A stretch of DNA of 64,000 nt, taken from NCBI GenBank assembly GCA_011391085.1, contig JAABRD010000030.1, positions 1-64,000 on the forward strand, given 5' to 3'. The stretch's first letter is position 1. The number at the start of each line of letters is the position of its first letter. The position numbers and the translations under genes were made by a program. This document shows positions 39,382-48,800 of this stretch, piece after piece. This stretch comes from Thiotrichaceae bacterium (GTDB lineage: Bacteria > Pseudomonadota > Gammaproteobacteria > Beggiatoales > Beggiatoaceae). A model generated the notes under the pieces. That model did not search any database and was not told the origin of the DNA. It saw nothing but the letters and a program-made list of their open reading frames with translations.

Positions 39382-42078
39382 ATGAAAACCTATAAATTAT
39401 TATTACTCATTTCATTAATATGCCAATCTATCCTCTTAGGCATCATTGTTACCACCGTTTATTTATTCGAAAGTGACCCCGTTTATCACTCGGTTGCCAC
39501 ACCACTATTGGCTATGGGAATTCCGCTGTCATTCGTCAACCTCGCCGTCATCCTCTTGATTTGGAAACGTTTTTCAATTTTGACAAACTCAATGGAACAG
39601 GACAAACATTCTTCCTTATTCCCCTTTGAACCCCTTGATAAAGAACATTTTTGCAGAGTGGTTGACAAACTTCCTATACCCATTTCCCTGACTCGCATTT
39701 CAGATGGTTTGATTTTATATGCCAATGCCCAGACCAGTCAAATGCTTGGTCTGTCTGCCTCTGAATTGATAGGACATCATACCACAGAGTTTTATTACAA
39801 CCCAGAAGAACGATTGCGATTGATGGAAGTATTTAGGCGGGACAAACAAATTGTTAACTATGAAATTCAACTGATTCGACAGCCAGATCGCCTCGTCAAA
39901 TGGTTTGCACTGTTTTTACAACCCCTCACAATTGGACCAGAAACGATGTTGTTAGGTGTCTTTTATGACATCACGGTACGTAAACAGTCCGAAGCAGAAC
40001 TCGCGCGTTTCTCTCTCGCCTTACAAGCCAGCGAGACCAAATATCGTACTCTCTTTGACCGTGCCCATGATGCCATTTTCATTATGGATGATAACAAAAT
40101 CATCGATTTCAATTACAGCACCCTGACTCTTTTCAATTGTACGAGAGAACAATTCTTTAACAAAACACCTAGCGAGTTATCACCTCCCTTGCAGCCAGAT
40201 GGACAGCCTTCAGAACAAAAGGTCAGCGAGAAGATTGCGGCTACATTGGCCGATGAACCACAACGTTTCGAATGGCTACATATCAAAGGTGATGGTACCC
40301 CCTTCTTTGCTGAAATCAGTCTCAATCTCATTGAACTCAATGACAAGCATTACATTCAAGCGATTGTACGTGACTTGACAGCGGAACATCAACGTCTTGA
40401 ACAAGAGAAAATTCTGTTGACTCAAAAACTTCGCAACAGTGAAGAACGTTTCCAAATCATTGCCGAGACGGTCCCAGTACCTATGATTATCCAACGTAGC
40501 GATGATGCTAAAGTTGTGTATGTGAATGAACAAGCCTCCGTCACGTTTGGCTTACCGACTTCAGAATGGATAGGTCGTCACATTCAAGATTTTTATCTCA
40601 CCGCGGCAGAATGGCAGGAAATTTCTCACTTATTGACTCAGCATGGATTCATTTACGATTATGAAATCCAAATGAAAAGAAACGATGGCAGTCCGATTTG
40701 GGTGAGTTTATTCTCGCAACCTACCCTCTTTGAGAATGAACCAGTCATGGTGAATACCATCTATGACATCACTGATCGGAAACGGGCCGAAGCGGAACGA
40801 CAAAATCATATCGTCGAACTGGGGGCCCTCAACGCCATCTTGACCGAGTTTAACAAGGCGTATGAACGTTTCGTACCTTATGAATTTTTACAACTGTTGG
40901 GCAAAGAAAATGTGGTAGAAGTCAAACTTGGGGACCAGGTGGAACGTGAAATGACGATTTTATTTTCCGATATTCGCGGTTTCACAGCCCTTTCCGAAAA
41001 AATGTCTCCTCCAGAAAATTTTTACTTTATCAATCAATACTTAGGTAAAATGGCCCCGGTCATTACGGAACACCGCGGATTTATTGACAAATATATTGGC
41101 GATGCCATTATGGCCCTGTTTCCTACCAATGCCGATGATGCGGTGCATTGTGGCATCGTCATGTTAAACAAACTCGCTGAATATAACCAAACTCGCCAGA
41201 CCCAAGCGTTACCTCTCATTGCCATTGGTATTGGCCTAAACACTGGCACCTTGATGCTAGGTACGGTGGGCGACGCAAAACGTATGGAAGGCACCGTGAT
41301 TTCTGATGCCGTCAACTTGGCTTCGCGTGTCGAAGGTTTGACGAAAACTTACGGGGCGGCTTTAATCATTACCGAATACACCTATCAAAAATTAAGACAA
41401 CCGTTAGCATATAAAATCCGCGTACTTGACCGTGTGACTGTCAAAGGCAAAACGCAACCTGTCACCATTTACGAAGTATTTGAGGCAGATTCGCCGGCAA
41501 CGATTGAACTCAAATTGAAAACCTTGCATTATTTTGAACAGGGCGTTGAATGTTTTCATAAGGGACAATTTGACAAAGCCCGGGATTTCTTTCAAAATGT
41601 TTTGCAAGAACATGAACAGGATAAAGCTGCCCAAATCTATATCCTTCGCTGTCAAGAACAAATCAGTTTAACCATGCCCGGTTCTTCACAAATCTTGATA
41701 GTTGATGACACACCCTTCAACGTCAAATTGTTGTCCCATTTGTTAACCAGTCATAAATATAAAGTATTAACCGCTTCCAATGGTAACAGTGCCTTGAAGA
41801 TAGCCGAATTGACACAACCAGACTTGATTTTGTTAGATGTGATGATGCCGGGTATAGACGGTTTTGAAACGTGTCGGCAACTTAAAACCAATCCCAATAC
41901 TCAAGAGATTCCCGTGATATTTATGACAGCCCTTTCAGAAACGGTCAGCAAAGCCACCGGTTTTGAATTGGGGGCCGTGGACTATATCACAAAACCTTTT
42001 GAAACTACCGAAGCGTTGGCCCGAATCAAAGTACATTTAAGATTACGTCAACAACAATTGCAACTGAAACGGAAATAA
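39382..42078 (+). CDS. PAS-PAS-PAS adenylate cyclase with C-terminal receiver domain
   Basis: An 898-residue inner-membrane signalling protein. Two transmembrane helices (~5-30, ~40-65), three PAS domains (~85-200, 215-340, 345-475), a short helical linker, a class III cyclase domain (~520-700), a TPR-like helix pair, and a receiver domain (~770-890). Cyclase metal Asp530 (FSDIRGF) and Asp574 (KYIGDAIMA), Lys570 for adenine choice, and N-x3-R (DAVNLASRVEG) are present, so cAMP is the expected product. The receiver phospho-acceptor is Asp819 (LLDVMMPG). I start at ATG 39382 because upstream codons are repeat-encoded. The order cyclase-then-receiver is less usual than the reverse. Confidence 0.9.
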   Translation: MKTYKLLLLISLICQSILLGIIVTTVYLFESDPVYHSVATPLLAMGIPLSFVNLAVILLIWKRFSILTNSMEQDKHSSLFPFEPLDKEHFCRVVDKLPIPISLTRISDGLILYANAQTSQMLGLSASELIGHHTTEFYYNPEERLRLMEVFRRDKQIVNYEIQLIRQPDRLVKWFALFLQPLTIGPETMLLGVFYDITVRKQSEAELARFSLALQASETKYRTLFDRAHDAIFIMDDNKIIDFNYSTLTLFNCTREQFFNKTPSELSPPLQPDGQPSEQKVSEKIAATLADEPQRFEWLHIKGDGTPFFAEISLNLIELNDKHYIQAIVRDLTAEHQRLEQEKILLTQKLRNSEERFQIIAETVPVPMIIQRSDDAKVVYVNEQASVTFGLPTSEWIGRHIQDFYLTAAEWQEISHLLTQHGFIYDYEIQMKRNDGSPIWVSLFSQPTLFENEPVMVNTIYDITDRKRAEAERQNHIVELGALNAILTEFNKAYERFVPYEFLQLLGKENVVEVKLGDQVEREMTILFSDIRGFTALSEKMSPPENFYFINQYLGKMAPVITEHRGFIDKYIGDAIMALFPTNADDAVHCGIVMLNKLAEYNQTRQTQALPLIAIGIGLNTGTLMLGTVGDAKRMEGTVISDAVNLASRVEGLTKTYGAALIITEYTYQKLRQPLAYKIRVLDRVTVKGKTQPVTIYEVFEADSPATIELKLKTLHYFEQGVECFHKGQFDKARDFFQNVLQEHEQDKAAQIYILRCQEQISLTMPGSSQILIVDDTPFNVKLLSHLLTSHKYKVLTASNGNSALKIAELTQPDLILLDVMMPGIDGFETCRQLKTNPNTQEIPVIFMTALSETVSKATGFELGAVDYITKPFETTEALARIKVHLRLRQQQLQLKRK

Positions 42079-42090
42079 TTTTGAACGAAT

Positions 42091-42174
42091 CAGGAGTCCA
42101 AAACACGTTTTGGACCAGCAGGGGTCCAAAACATGTTTTGGACCAGCGGTGCCCAAAACATGTTTTGGGACTCC
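42091..42174. repeat. Three tandem GTCCAAAACATGTTTTGGAC hairpins
   Basis: Three adjacent palindromes of the AGGAGTCCAAA family separate the cyclase and kinase genes. Each could fold alone. They probably limit readthrough between the two. Confidence 0.8.
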
Positions 42175-42195
42175 AACGGTATTCATTGAACTAAC

Positions 42196-45100
42196 ATGAA
42201 ACTACAAACCAAACTCCATCTCTTCCTTTTTGCCATGTGGATTCTATTAGCTGTGCCTCTGGTTGGCAGTAGCTATCTCCTCATCCATACTCTCGTACAT
42301 CAAATTGAAGAAGAACTCTTCATAACGATGTTATCCAACATCAATACCGAAATAAATGATTATTATCAATCTCTTAGGCAACAACATCGCTTAGGAATAG
42401 AACCCGATGTGAAGGAAGCACAAGAACAACTATTGGATAAATTCAGTGCTTATCAATTCGGTACCACAGGTTATCTCTACGTTGTCAATTCCCAAGGTAA
42501 GGTGGTGTGGCACCAAAGTGAGGTGACTGAACAATCTTTAGAACTGGCTCACCTTCCAGAAATATTAAAAGAAAAACAAGGACATACTCACTATCACTAT
42601 CAAGGTAAAGACCATTTTGAAGTCTTTTTAAAAACGATTGCCTGGGATTGGACGTTAGTGTTATCCTTCAATGAACAAGAAGCATTTGCCAAAATGCAAG
42701 GCTATCTACACGTCATGATTTGGTTAGCCATAGGAATCTTCTTGGCCGTGTCACTTCTGGCCGCCTTCTTGACCAAACGTGTCACGAGAACCATTCAGGT
42801 CACGTTACAGCACTTGAAAGAGATGGAAAATGGCGATCTTTCAACTCGTATTACGGTCACCACTCAAGATGAGTTAGGGACCCTGCAAATTGGCATCAAT
42901 ACGATGATCGCCCAAATTGCACAAACCACCACGGCCCTGCGCCACAGTGAAAAACGCTTTCATCAATTGTTAGACAAAATCCCAGCATTAATCATTTTGC
43001 AATCTGCCGATTATGTCATCAAATATGCCAATCGCTATTTTCGCGAACATTTTGGACTCATCGACAAACAATGTTGTTATGAAGCATTGATGGGTGTTCA
43101 CAGTCCTTGTCAAACTTGTCTCTGTTTCAAGATTTTCACCGAACCGCACCAGTCTCAGCAATGGGAATTGACCGCCCAAGATGGCAAAATTTATCAAATT
43201 CAAGTCTTTTCTTTCCAGGAGAAAGAGGAATTGCTATCATTGGTGGTCGGTTTTGACATCACCGAACGTCGACAGATGGAAGAGACCTTGCGGTTGGCCC
43301 AGTTCACCTTAGATAATGCCCCTGACAGTATTGAATGGGTTAATCCCCAAGGCAAGTTTATTTATGTCAATGAAACCGATTGCAAAACGCTAGGATACAC
43401 TCGTGCAGAACTGCAAAAATTAAGTGTCTTCGACATTGATCCAACCATCTCACCTCAGTTTTGGCTAGGCAGTTGGCAAGCTATTCAACACCAAGGTATC
43501 TTGAATTTAGAAACCCAACATCGTCGCAAAGATGGGAGTTTACTAACGGTGGACATCTCCGCGAAAGCCTTGAAATACAAAGATAAGGAATATGTTTGCA
43601 CCTTTGCACGAGACATGACGGAACGGAAGAAGGCGGCAGAGATGTTACGTTTTTATCAATTCGTGATGGACAAAGCCGCTATTCAAATTTTCTGGATTGA
43701 CTCGGCAGCCCGCTTCCATTATGTCAATGAAGCCGCTTGTCGTAGTTTAGGATATACCAAAGAGGAACTCTTGTCTTTCACCGCCGACTCTCTTCACAGC
43801 GACCCGACTCATCCAATTTGGTCAGGAGATTGGCAAGACCTGTTGCACCATCAATTTTTACATTTGGAGACCCACCATCAAACGAAAGAGGGCCGCCGTT
43901 ACCCAGTTGAAATCAGTGCCAACTACATGACCTTTGAAGGTAAAGAATTTAATGTGGCATTCGTTCAAGATATTAGCAAACGCAAACAAGCGGAAGCCGA
44001 ATTGAAAATTGCTAAATACCTAGCGGAAGCAGCTAATCACGCCAAAAGTGCCTTCTTGGCCAACATGAGTCATGAACTTCGCACCCCTCTCAATGGGATT
44101 CTAGGCTACACTCAATTGTTTAAATTGGATGATACTCTCACGGCTGAACAACAAGAAGGTGTCGAAATTATTCATCGTTGTGGGGAACATCTGTTGACTA
44201 TGATTAATGACATTTTAGACCTGTCCAAAATAGAAGCAGGTAAATTGGAACTCTTCCCCAAAGATTTTCGGTTGCCACAGTTTCTAAAGGATTTGACCGA
44301 TTTATTTAAACTCCGGGCTGCGCAGAAGGGAATTCAATTTGTGTATGAACAACTGCCTCCCCCCTGGTCCTTGGTCACGGAAGACACCCCTGGCTTCCCC
44401 CTCGTCGTGCAGGCCGACGACAAACGGCTACGTCAAGTGTTATTGAATTTATTAAGCAATGCCGTGAAATTCACCGAACAAGGACAAGTCGGTTTTCGGG
44501 TCGTCTTTCAAGACAACCATCTTCGCTTTGAAGTCGAAGACACAGGCCCTGGGATTTCCGAAGATTCATTGGAAACCATTTTCTTGCCGTTTCAACAAGT
44601 CGGTCAATCAGATCATCATGCAGAAGGCACAGGCTTGGGATTGCCTATTAGTAAACGGTTAGTAGAACTGATGGGGGGACGCTTACAAGTAGAAAGTAGT
44701 TTGGGAATCGGTAGCCTCTTTTGGTTTGAAGTGGCTTTACAAGTGGTCAAATATGACGAAAAAATTTATAATTCTCAACTGCCTACGCCCATCATTGGTT
44801 ATCAGACTCAGCGACACGATTTGACCACTGCGGTTTCCCCGGTCCCGGTGGTTCTTAAAATCTTGATTGTGGATGACAAATGGGAAAATCGCCGAGTGTT
44901 AAATAAGCTACTCACCACGTTGAGTTTCCAAGTGCAAGAGGCCCAACATGGACAAGAAGGTTTGACTATCGCCGACACGTTTCAGCCTGACATTATCATC
45001 ATGGATTTAAGAATGCCTGTGATGAATGGTTTAGAATGCACCCGCTTGCTACGTCAAGACCCGCGGTTTCGCAACACGATTATTATTGCCGCCTCCGCCA

Positions 45101-45486
45101 GTGTGTTTGATTATCAACAACAAGAAAGTTTAACCGCCGGTTGCAATGCGTTTGTCACTAAACCCATTGATGTTGACTACTTTTTGAAAGTGCTGGGAGA
45201 ACTTTGTCAACTAGACTGGATTTATCAGCCAGCTTCCAGTGACCCGCAGACGTTATCTCGTGCCTTGCCTTCGGGCGCCCAGGGACGGCCACCTCTTGAA
45301 CAAGTCGAGACCTTGTTTAAATTGGCCAAATCCGGTAATATTCAGGCCGTGCTAACCACTGCGGAAGAATGGTTAGTGACACAACCTTCGTATCAACCGT
45401 TTCTGCAAGAAGTTTGTCAACTTGCCAAAGGGTTTAAACTCACCCAATTGAAAAATTTTCTTAAACAGTATCGAGGCACAGAATAA
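42196..45486 (+). CDS. Hybrid sensor histidine kinase, Cache-HAMP-PAS3-HisKA-HATPase-REC
   Basis: A 1096-residue membrane kinase. TM1 (~9-31), a periplasmic sCache-like sensor (~35-170: GTTGYLYVVNSQGKVVWHQ), TM2 (~175-195), HAMP, PAS1 (~255-355) with the cluster Cys293, 294, 305, 308, 310, PAS2 and PAS3 (~360-615), then HisKA with phospho-acceptor His626 ([13 protein letters not shown]). HATPase follows (NLLSNAVKFTE, DTGPGIS, GTGLGL), and a receiver with Asp937 (IIMDLRMPV). The last ~80 residues form a helical tail shared with the kinase at 48801-51575. The GGDEF gene starts 3 bp after its stop, so that protein is the likely output. Confidence 0.93.
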   Translation: MKLQTKLHLFLFAMWILLAVPLVGSSYLLIHTLVHQIEEELFITMLSNINTEINDYYQSLRQQHRLGIEPDVKEAQEQLLDKFSAYQFGTTGYLYVVNSQGKVVWHQSEVTEQSLELAHLPEILKEKQGHTHYHYQGKDHFEVFLKTIAWDWTLVLSFNEQEAFAKMQGYLHVMIWLAIGIFLAVSLLAAFLTKRVTRTIQVTLQHLKEMENGDLSTRITVTTQDELGTLQIGINTMIAQIAQTTTALRHSEKRFHQLLDKIPALIILQSADYVIKYANRYFREHFGLIDKQCCYEALMGVHSPCQTCLCFKIFTEPHQSQQWELTAQDGKIYQIQVFSFQEKEELLSLVVGFDITERRQMEETLRLAQFTLDNAPDSIEWVNPQGKFIYVNETDCKTLGYTRAELQKLSVFDIDPTISPQFWLGSWQAIQHQGILNLETQHRRKDGSLLTVDISAKALKYKDKEYVCTFARDMTERKKAAEMLRFYQFVMDKAAIQIFWIDSAARFHYVNEAACRSLGYTKEELLSFTADSLHSDPTHPIWSGDWQDLLHHQFLHLETHHQTKEGRRYPVEISANYMTFEGKEFNVAFVQDISKRKQAEAELKIAKYLAEAANHAKSAFLANMSHELRTPLNGILGYTQLFKLDDTLTAEQQEGVEIIHRCGEHLLTMINDILDLSKIEAGKLELFPKDFRLPQFLKDLTDLFKLRAAQKGIQFVYEQLPPPWSLVTEDTPGFPLVVQADDKRLRQVLLNLLSNAVKFTEQGQVGFRVVFQDNHLRFEVEDTGPGISEDSLETIFLPFQQVGQSDHHAEGTGLGLPISKRLVELMGGRLQVESSLGIGSLFWFEVALQVVKYDEKIYNSQLPTPIIGYQTQRHDLTTAVSPVPVVLKILIVDDKWENRRVLNKLLTTLSFQVQEAQHGQEGLTIADTFQPDIIIMDLRMPVMNGLECTRLLRQDPRFRNTIIIAASASVFDYQQQESLTAGCNAFVTKPIDVDYFLKVLGELCQLDWIYQPASSDPQTLSRALPSGAQGRPPLEQVETLFKLAKSGNIQAVLTTAEEWLVTQPSYQPFLQEVCQLAKGFKLTQLKNFLKQYRGTE

Positions 45487-45489
45487 ACT

Positions 45490-46452
45490 ATGACAACTCC
45501 ACTTCCAGCGACCCTCTTAATTGTGGACGACACCCCCGAAAACATTGCCGTCCTGTTCACCTTTTTAAGTGGCCAAGGTTTCAAAGTGTTGGTGGCAGAA
45601 ACAGGTGAAGATGCTTTAGAAAATGCCCATGAGGAACAACCTGACTTGATTTTATTAGATGTCCTCATGCCTGGCATAGACGGATTTGAAACCTGTCGGC
45701 GTCTGAAAAGTGACCTCTCCACTCAAGAGATACCGGTCATTTTCATCACGGCTTTGTCAGACACTTTAGATAAGGTCAAAGCCTTTAAATTAGGGGCTGT
45801 TGACTATATCACTAAGCCGTTTCAACAAGAAGAAGTGTTGGCCCGCGTGAATACCCATTTGACCATTCGCAGGTTACAACAGGAACTGCAAGCCCAAAAA
45901 GCGGCACTGGAACAAGCCAATTTGGAACTGCAACGGTTAGCCACGTTAGACAGCTTAACGAAAGTCGCGAATCGACGACGGTTAGATGAATATCTCCAAC
46001 GGGAATGGCGGCGGGGCGTCCGTGAACAAACTCCCCTATCCTTAATCCTATGTGACATCGACTACTTTAAAAATTATAATGACAACTATGGTCATCAAGC
46101 CGGTGATGATTGCTTACAACAAGTTGCGGAAGCGATTAGCAAAGCGGTCAAACGTCCCGGTGATCTCGTTGCCCGGTATGGCGGAGAAGAATTTACCGTG
46201 ATTCTGCCTCATACTTTCCTAGAAGGTGCTAACCAAGTTGCCCATTTTATCCAACATAATTTACGAGAACTTAAAATCGTGCATTCTCATTCGTCAGTGG
46301 ATGAGTATGTCACGTTAAGCATTGGTGTCGCCACTATGGTACCCCATCCCCAAAAAACACCAGAACAGTTAGTCGGTATGGCAGACAGTGCCCTCTATGA
46401 AGCGAAAAAACAAGGGAGAAATCGAATTGTGTTGAACGACGGTTTAAAATAG
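45490..46452 (+). CDS. Response regulator diguanylate cyclase (REC-GGDEF)
   Basis: A 320-residue PleD/WspR-like protein: receiver (1-125, IVDDTPENI, LLDVLMPGIDGFETC, DYITKPF), a short coiled coil, then GGDEF (~150-315). The active loop is GGEEF at 231-235, an active variant. R-x-x-D five residues upstream (RPGDLVARY) is an intact inhibitory I-site. It should make c-di-GMP from two GTP on phosphorylation and be feedback-inhibited. It directly follows the hybrid kinase, which probably phosphorylates it. A close paralogue lies at 47660-48718 in the opposite orientation. Confidence 0.94.
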   Translation: MTTPLPATLLIVDDTPENIAVLFTFLSGQGFKVLVAETGEDALENAHEEQPDLILLDVLMPGIDGFETCRRLKSDLSTQEIPVIFITALSDTLDKVKAFKLGAVDYITKPFQQEEVLARVNTHLTIRRLQQELQAQKAALEQANLELQRLATLDSLTKVANRRRLDEYLQREWRRGVREQTPLSLILCDIDYFKNYNDNYGHQAGDDCLQQVAEAISKAVKRPGDLVARYGGEEFTVILPHTFLEGANQVAHFIQHNLRELKIVHSHSSVDEYVTLSIGVATMVPHPQKTPEQLVGMADSALYEAKKQGRNRIVLNDGLK

Positions 46453-46519
46453 TTTACCATAAACTTTAGTTAGGTTTCGCCAATGTTACCACGACACCAA
46501 GAGGATTATTTGAGACAAT

Positions 46520-46708
46520 ATGGCTGAAAGACTTTTAAAAGCATTTGAAATTGCTAAACAACAAGCTGGTACTCAAGCCCAATTTCGACTCGCTATTCGT
46601 TCTGGTATGAGTATGGTAAAAGCTGAGAAGGAACAAGATAATGAAGTTAATCTATCTAGGATGAAAGCCGCCCTCAAGGAAGTGCTGGGGCGGGAGGTGG
46701 AGATGTAA
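46520..46708 (+). CDS. Small hypothetical protein
   Basis: A 62-residue, charged, helical frame (MAERLLKAFEIAKQQAGTQA, then RSGMSMVKAEKEQDNEVNL). No family recognised. The middle looks like a single helix-turn-helix or antitoxin tail. It ends exactly where a palindromic terminator begins, as real genes do here. A GAGG lies 19 bases upstream, which is too far for a typical site. Confidence 0.45.
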   Translation: MAERLLKAFEIAKQQAGTQAQFRLAIRSGMSMVKAEKEQDNEVNLSRMKAALKEVLGREVEM

Positions 46709-46710
46709 AT

Positions 46711-46740
46711 AAGGAGTCCAAAACATGTTTTGGACTCCTT
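46711..46740. terminator. Bidirectional hairpin between the small gene and cysM
   Basis: AAGGAGTCCAAAACATGTTTTGGACTCCTT-type perfect 30-base palindrome with a partial repeat to 46753. Its central position between convergent genes fits a shared terminator. Confidence 0.65.
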
Positions 46741-46757
46741 ATTTTGGACTCCTCTAT

Positions 46758-47648
46758 CTATGCCGGAAACACCCCGGTGGATAAATATCTATCCCCACGA
46801 TCACAGATAATCACAACGATGATGGCATTCTCCACCTCTTTGGATAACTGCAACGCGGCAGCAACGGCACCACCTGACGAGATACCCGCTAAAATGCCCT
46901 CCTGGGCTGCCAATGCACGGGTGGTTTGTTCCGCACTGGCTTGGTCAACGTCAATCATACGGTCTATTCTGGCCGGGTCAAAAATCTTCGGCAAATATTC
47001 TTTGGGCCACCTTCTAATACCTGGAATACTTGCCCCCTCGACTGGTTGAACCCCGATAATCTGAATGTTGGCATTTTGTCCTTTAAGGAACCGAGACACA
47101 CCCATTGCTGTGCCGGTGGTGCCCATCGCACTGACAAAATGAGTCACCTGACCTTGGGTATCACGCCAAATTTCGGGGCCCGTACTATGGGTGTGGGCGA
47201 TAGGATTGTCAGGGTTATCAAACTGATTGAGAATTTTGCCTTGACCTTCTCTCTCCATTTGTAACGCAAGGTCGCGGGCCGCTTCCATGCTACCCGCTTT
47301 AGGAACAAGAATGAGTTCAGCCCCGTAAGCCTTCATCAGCATTTTACGTTCTTGACTCATGTTTTCAGGCATGATTAAGACCATTCGATAGCCTTTGATA
47401 GCGGCAACCATCGCTAGGGCAATCCCGGTGTTACCGCTGGTCGCTTCAATCAAGGTATCCCCTGGTTTGATTTCACCACGGTTTTCGGCCTGTTGAATCA
47501 TGCTTAACGCAGGTCGATCCTTAACCGAACCGGCGGGGTTGTTGCCTTCCAATTTGACTAGCAGAGTGTTTTCGGTATTGCCTGCCAAACGTTGTAGGCG
47601 AACGAGAGGAGTGTTACCAATAAATTGTTCTATGGTTGGAAAAGTCAT
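46758..47648 (-). CDS. cysM: Cysteine synthase B (O-acetylserine sulfhydrylase)
   Basis: A 296-residue PLP enzyme making cysteine from O-acetylserine and sulfide or thiosulfate. PLP Lys43 lies in NNPAGSVKDRPAL. The phosphate-binding and substrate loops are EATSGNTGIALAM and GTTGTAMGVSRFL. ARIDRMIDVD and EGILAGISSGGAV follow the family. The ending (CDRGDRYLSTGVF) and Arg-rich substrate loop favour CysM over CysK. Its start is 11 bp from the end of the GGDEF gene on the same strand, so they may share a transcript. That links cysteine synthesis with c-di-GMP signalling only by position. Confidence 0.93.
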   Translation of the reverse strand: MTFPTIEQFIGNTPLVRLQRLAGNTENTLLVKLEGNNPAGSVKDRPALSMIQQAENRGEIKPGDTLIEATSGNTGIALAMVAAIKGYRMVLIMPENMSQERKMLMKAYGAELILVPKAGSMEAARDLALQMEREGQGKILNQFDNPDNPIAHTHSTGPEIWRDTQGQVTHFVSAMGTTGTAMGVSRFLKGQNANIQIIGVQPVEGASIPGIRRWPKEYLPKIFDPARIDRMIDVDQASAEQTTRALAAQEGILAGISSGGAVAAALQLSKEVENAIIVVIICDRGDRYLSTGVFPA

Positions 47649-47659
47649 GGTAAAGGGAC

Positions 47660-48718
47660 CTATGGGGTAAGAGTTGAAATGGGTTTGTCAGTAGGCATGA
47701 TGATTCGATTTCGACCTTGTCGTTTCGCTTCATAAAGTGCTTGGTCTGCCACTGTGACAAGGGCTTCGGGCGAAAATAGTGAATGACAAGTGCTAGAGAT
47801 ACCTTGGCTTAACGTGACATATTCATGGACAGGAGATTGATTATGTACAATTTTCAGGTCCAATATCCTCTGTTGAATGCTTCGGGCCACATGCCAAGCA
47901 CCTTGGTCGGAAGTGTTAGGTAAGATGACGACAAATTCTTCACCACCATAGCGGGCCACCATATCTGAAGCCCGTTTTAACACGCTTTTAATTCCCGAAG
48001 CAACTTGGCGTAAGCAAACATCGCCGGCCTGATGACCGTGGGTATCATTATACAATTTAAAATGATCAATGTCACACAAGATGAGAGACAGCGGCGTTTG
48101 TTCGCGGACCGTGCGGCGCCATTCTTGCTGGAGATATTCGTCAAAGCGGCGTCGGTTGGCCACCTGGGTTAGTCCATCCAGACACACTAACCGTTGCAAT
48201 TCTTCATTGGCTTCTCGCAATGCCACTTCAACCTTCTCACGTTTCTCAATTTCATGTTGTAACTGCACATTTAATTGTAACGTTTGATGATGTTGCGTTT
48301 TTAATACTGCATGTTGCAGTTGCAGTTGTTGTTGTAACTGACGAATGGTCAGATGCGTATTAATCCGCGCTAAAATCTCCTCTTGTTGAAACGGTTTGGT
48401 GACATAATCGACAGCCCCGACTTGAAAGCCTTTGATTTTATCCATCGTTTCTGATAAAGCGGTCATAAAAATGACGGGAATATCTTGAGTTTGGGGATTC
48501 GCTTTGAGTCTTCTACATGTTTCAAAGCCATCGATGCCAGGCATCATGACATCTAACAAGATTAAATGAGGTGGTTTCGATTCGATGATTTTCAGTGCGA
48601 TTTCCCCCGTTTTGGCCACTAGCACATTAAAGTTATGGGCGATCAGGAAATTCAACAGTATTTTAATATTGGCTGGAATGTCATCTACGATAAGAATAGT
48701 TGGAGATTGGGTTTGCAT
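47660..48718 (-). CDS. Response regulator diguanylate cyclase (REC-GGDEF), paralogue
   Basis: A 352-residue protein with a receiver (IVDDIPANI, LLDVMMPGIDGFETC), a longer coiled coil (~135-185) than its paralogue, and GGDEF with GGEEF and an I-site R-x-x-D (RASDMVARY). The GGDEF halves of the two proteins are very similar (EWRRTVREQTPLSLILCDID). One change, TLSQGIS where the paralogue has TLSIGVA, lies outside the catalytic loop. It follows the hybrid kinase at 48801-51575 by 82 bp, which contains a decayed GTCCAAAGCG repeat, so the kinase-GGDEF pairing is repeated here. Confidence 0.94.
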   Translation of the reverse strand: MQTQSPTILIVDDIPANIKILLNFLIAHNFNVLVAKTGEIALKIIESKPPHLILLDVMMPGIDGFETCRRLKANPQTQDIPVIFMTALSETMDKIKGFQVGAVDYVTKPFQQEEILARINTHLTIRQLQQQLQLQHAVLKTQHHQTLQLNVQLQHEIEKREKVEVALREANEELQRLVCLDGLTQVANRRRFDEYLQQEWRRTVREQTPLSLILCDIDHFKLYNDTHGHQAGDVCLRQVASGIKSVLKRASDMVARYGGEEFVVILPNTSDQGAWHVARSIQQRILDLKIVHNQSPVHEYVTLSQGISSTCHSLFSPEALVTVADQALYEAKRQGRNRIIMPTDKPISTLTP

Positions 48719-48800
48719 GTATGGGATGGTAAGTAATGGTTAAAGTAACCAGGTGTCCAAAGCGTTTTAGTTCCCTGAATTTGAAAGACAGGTCAACTCT

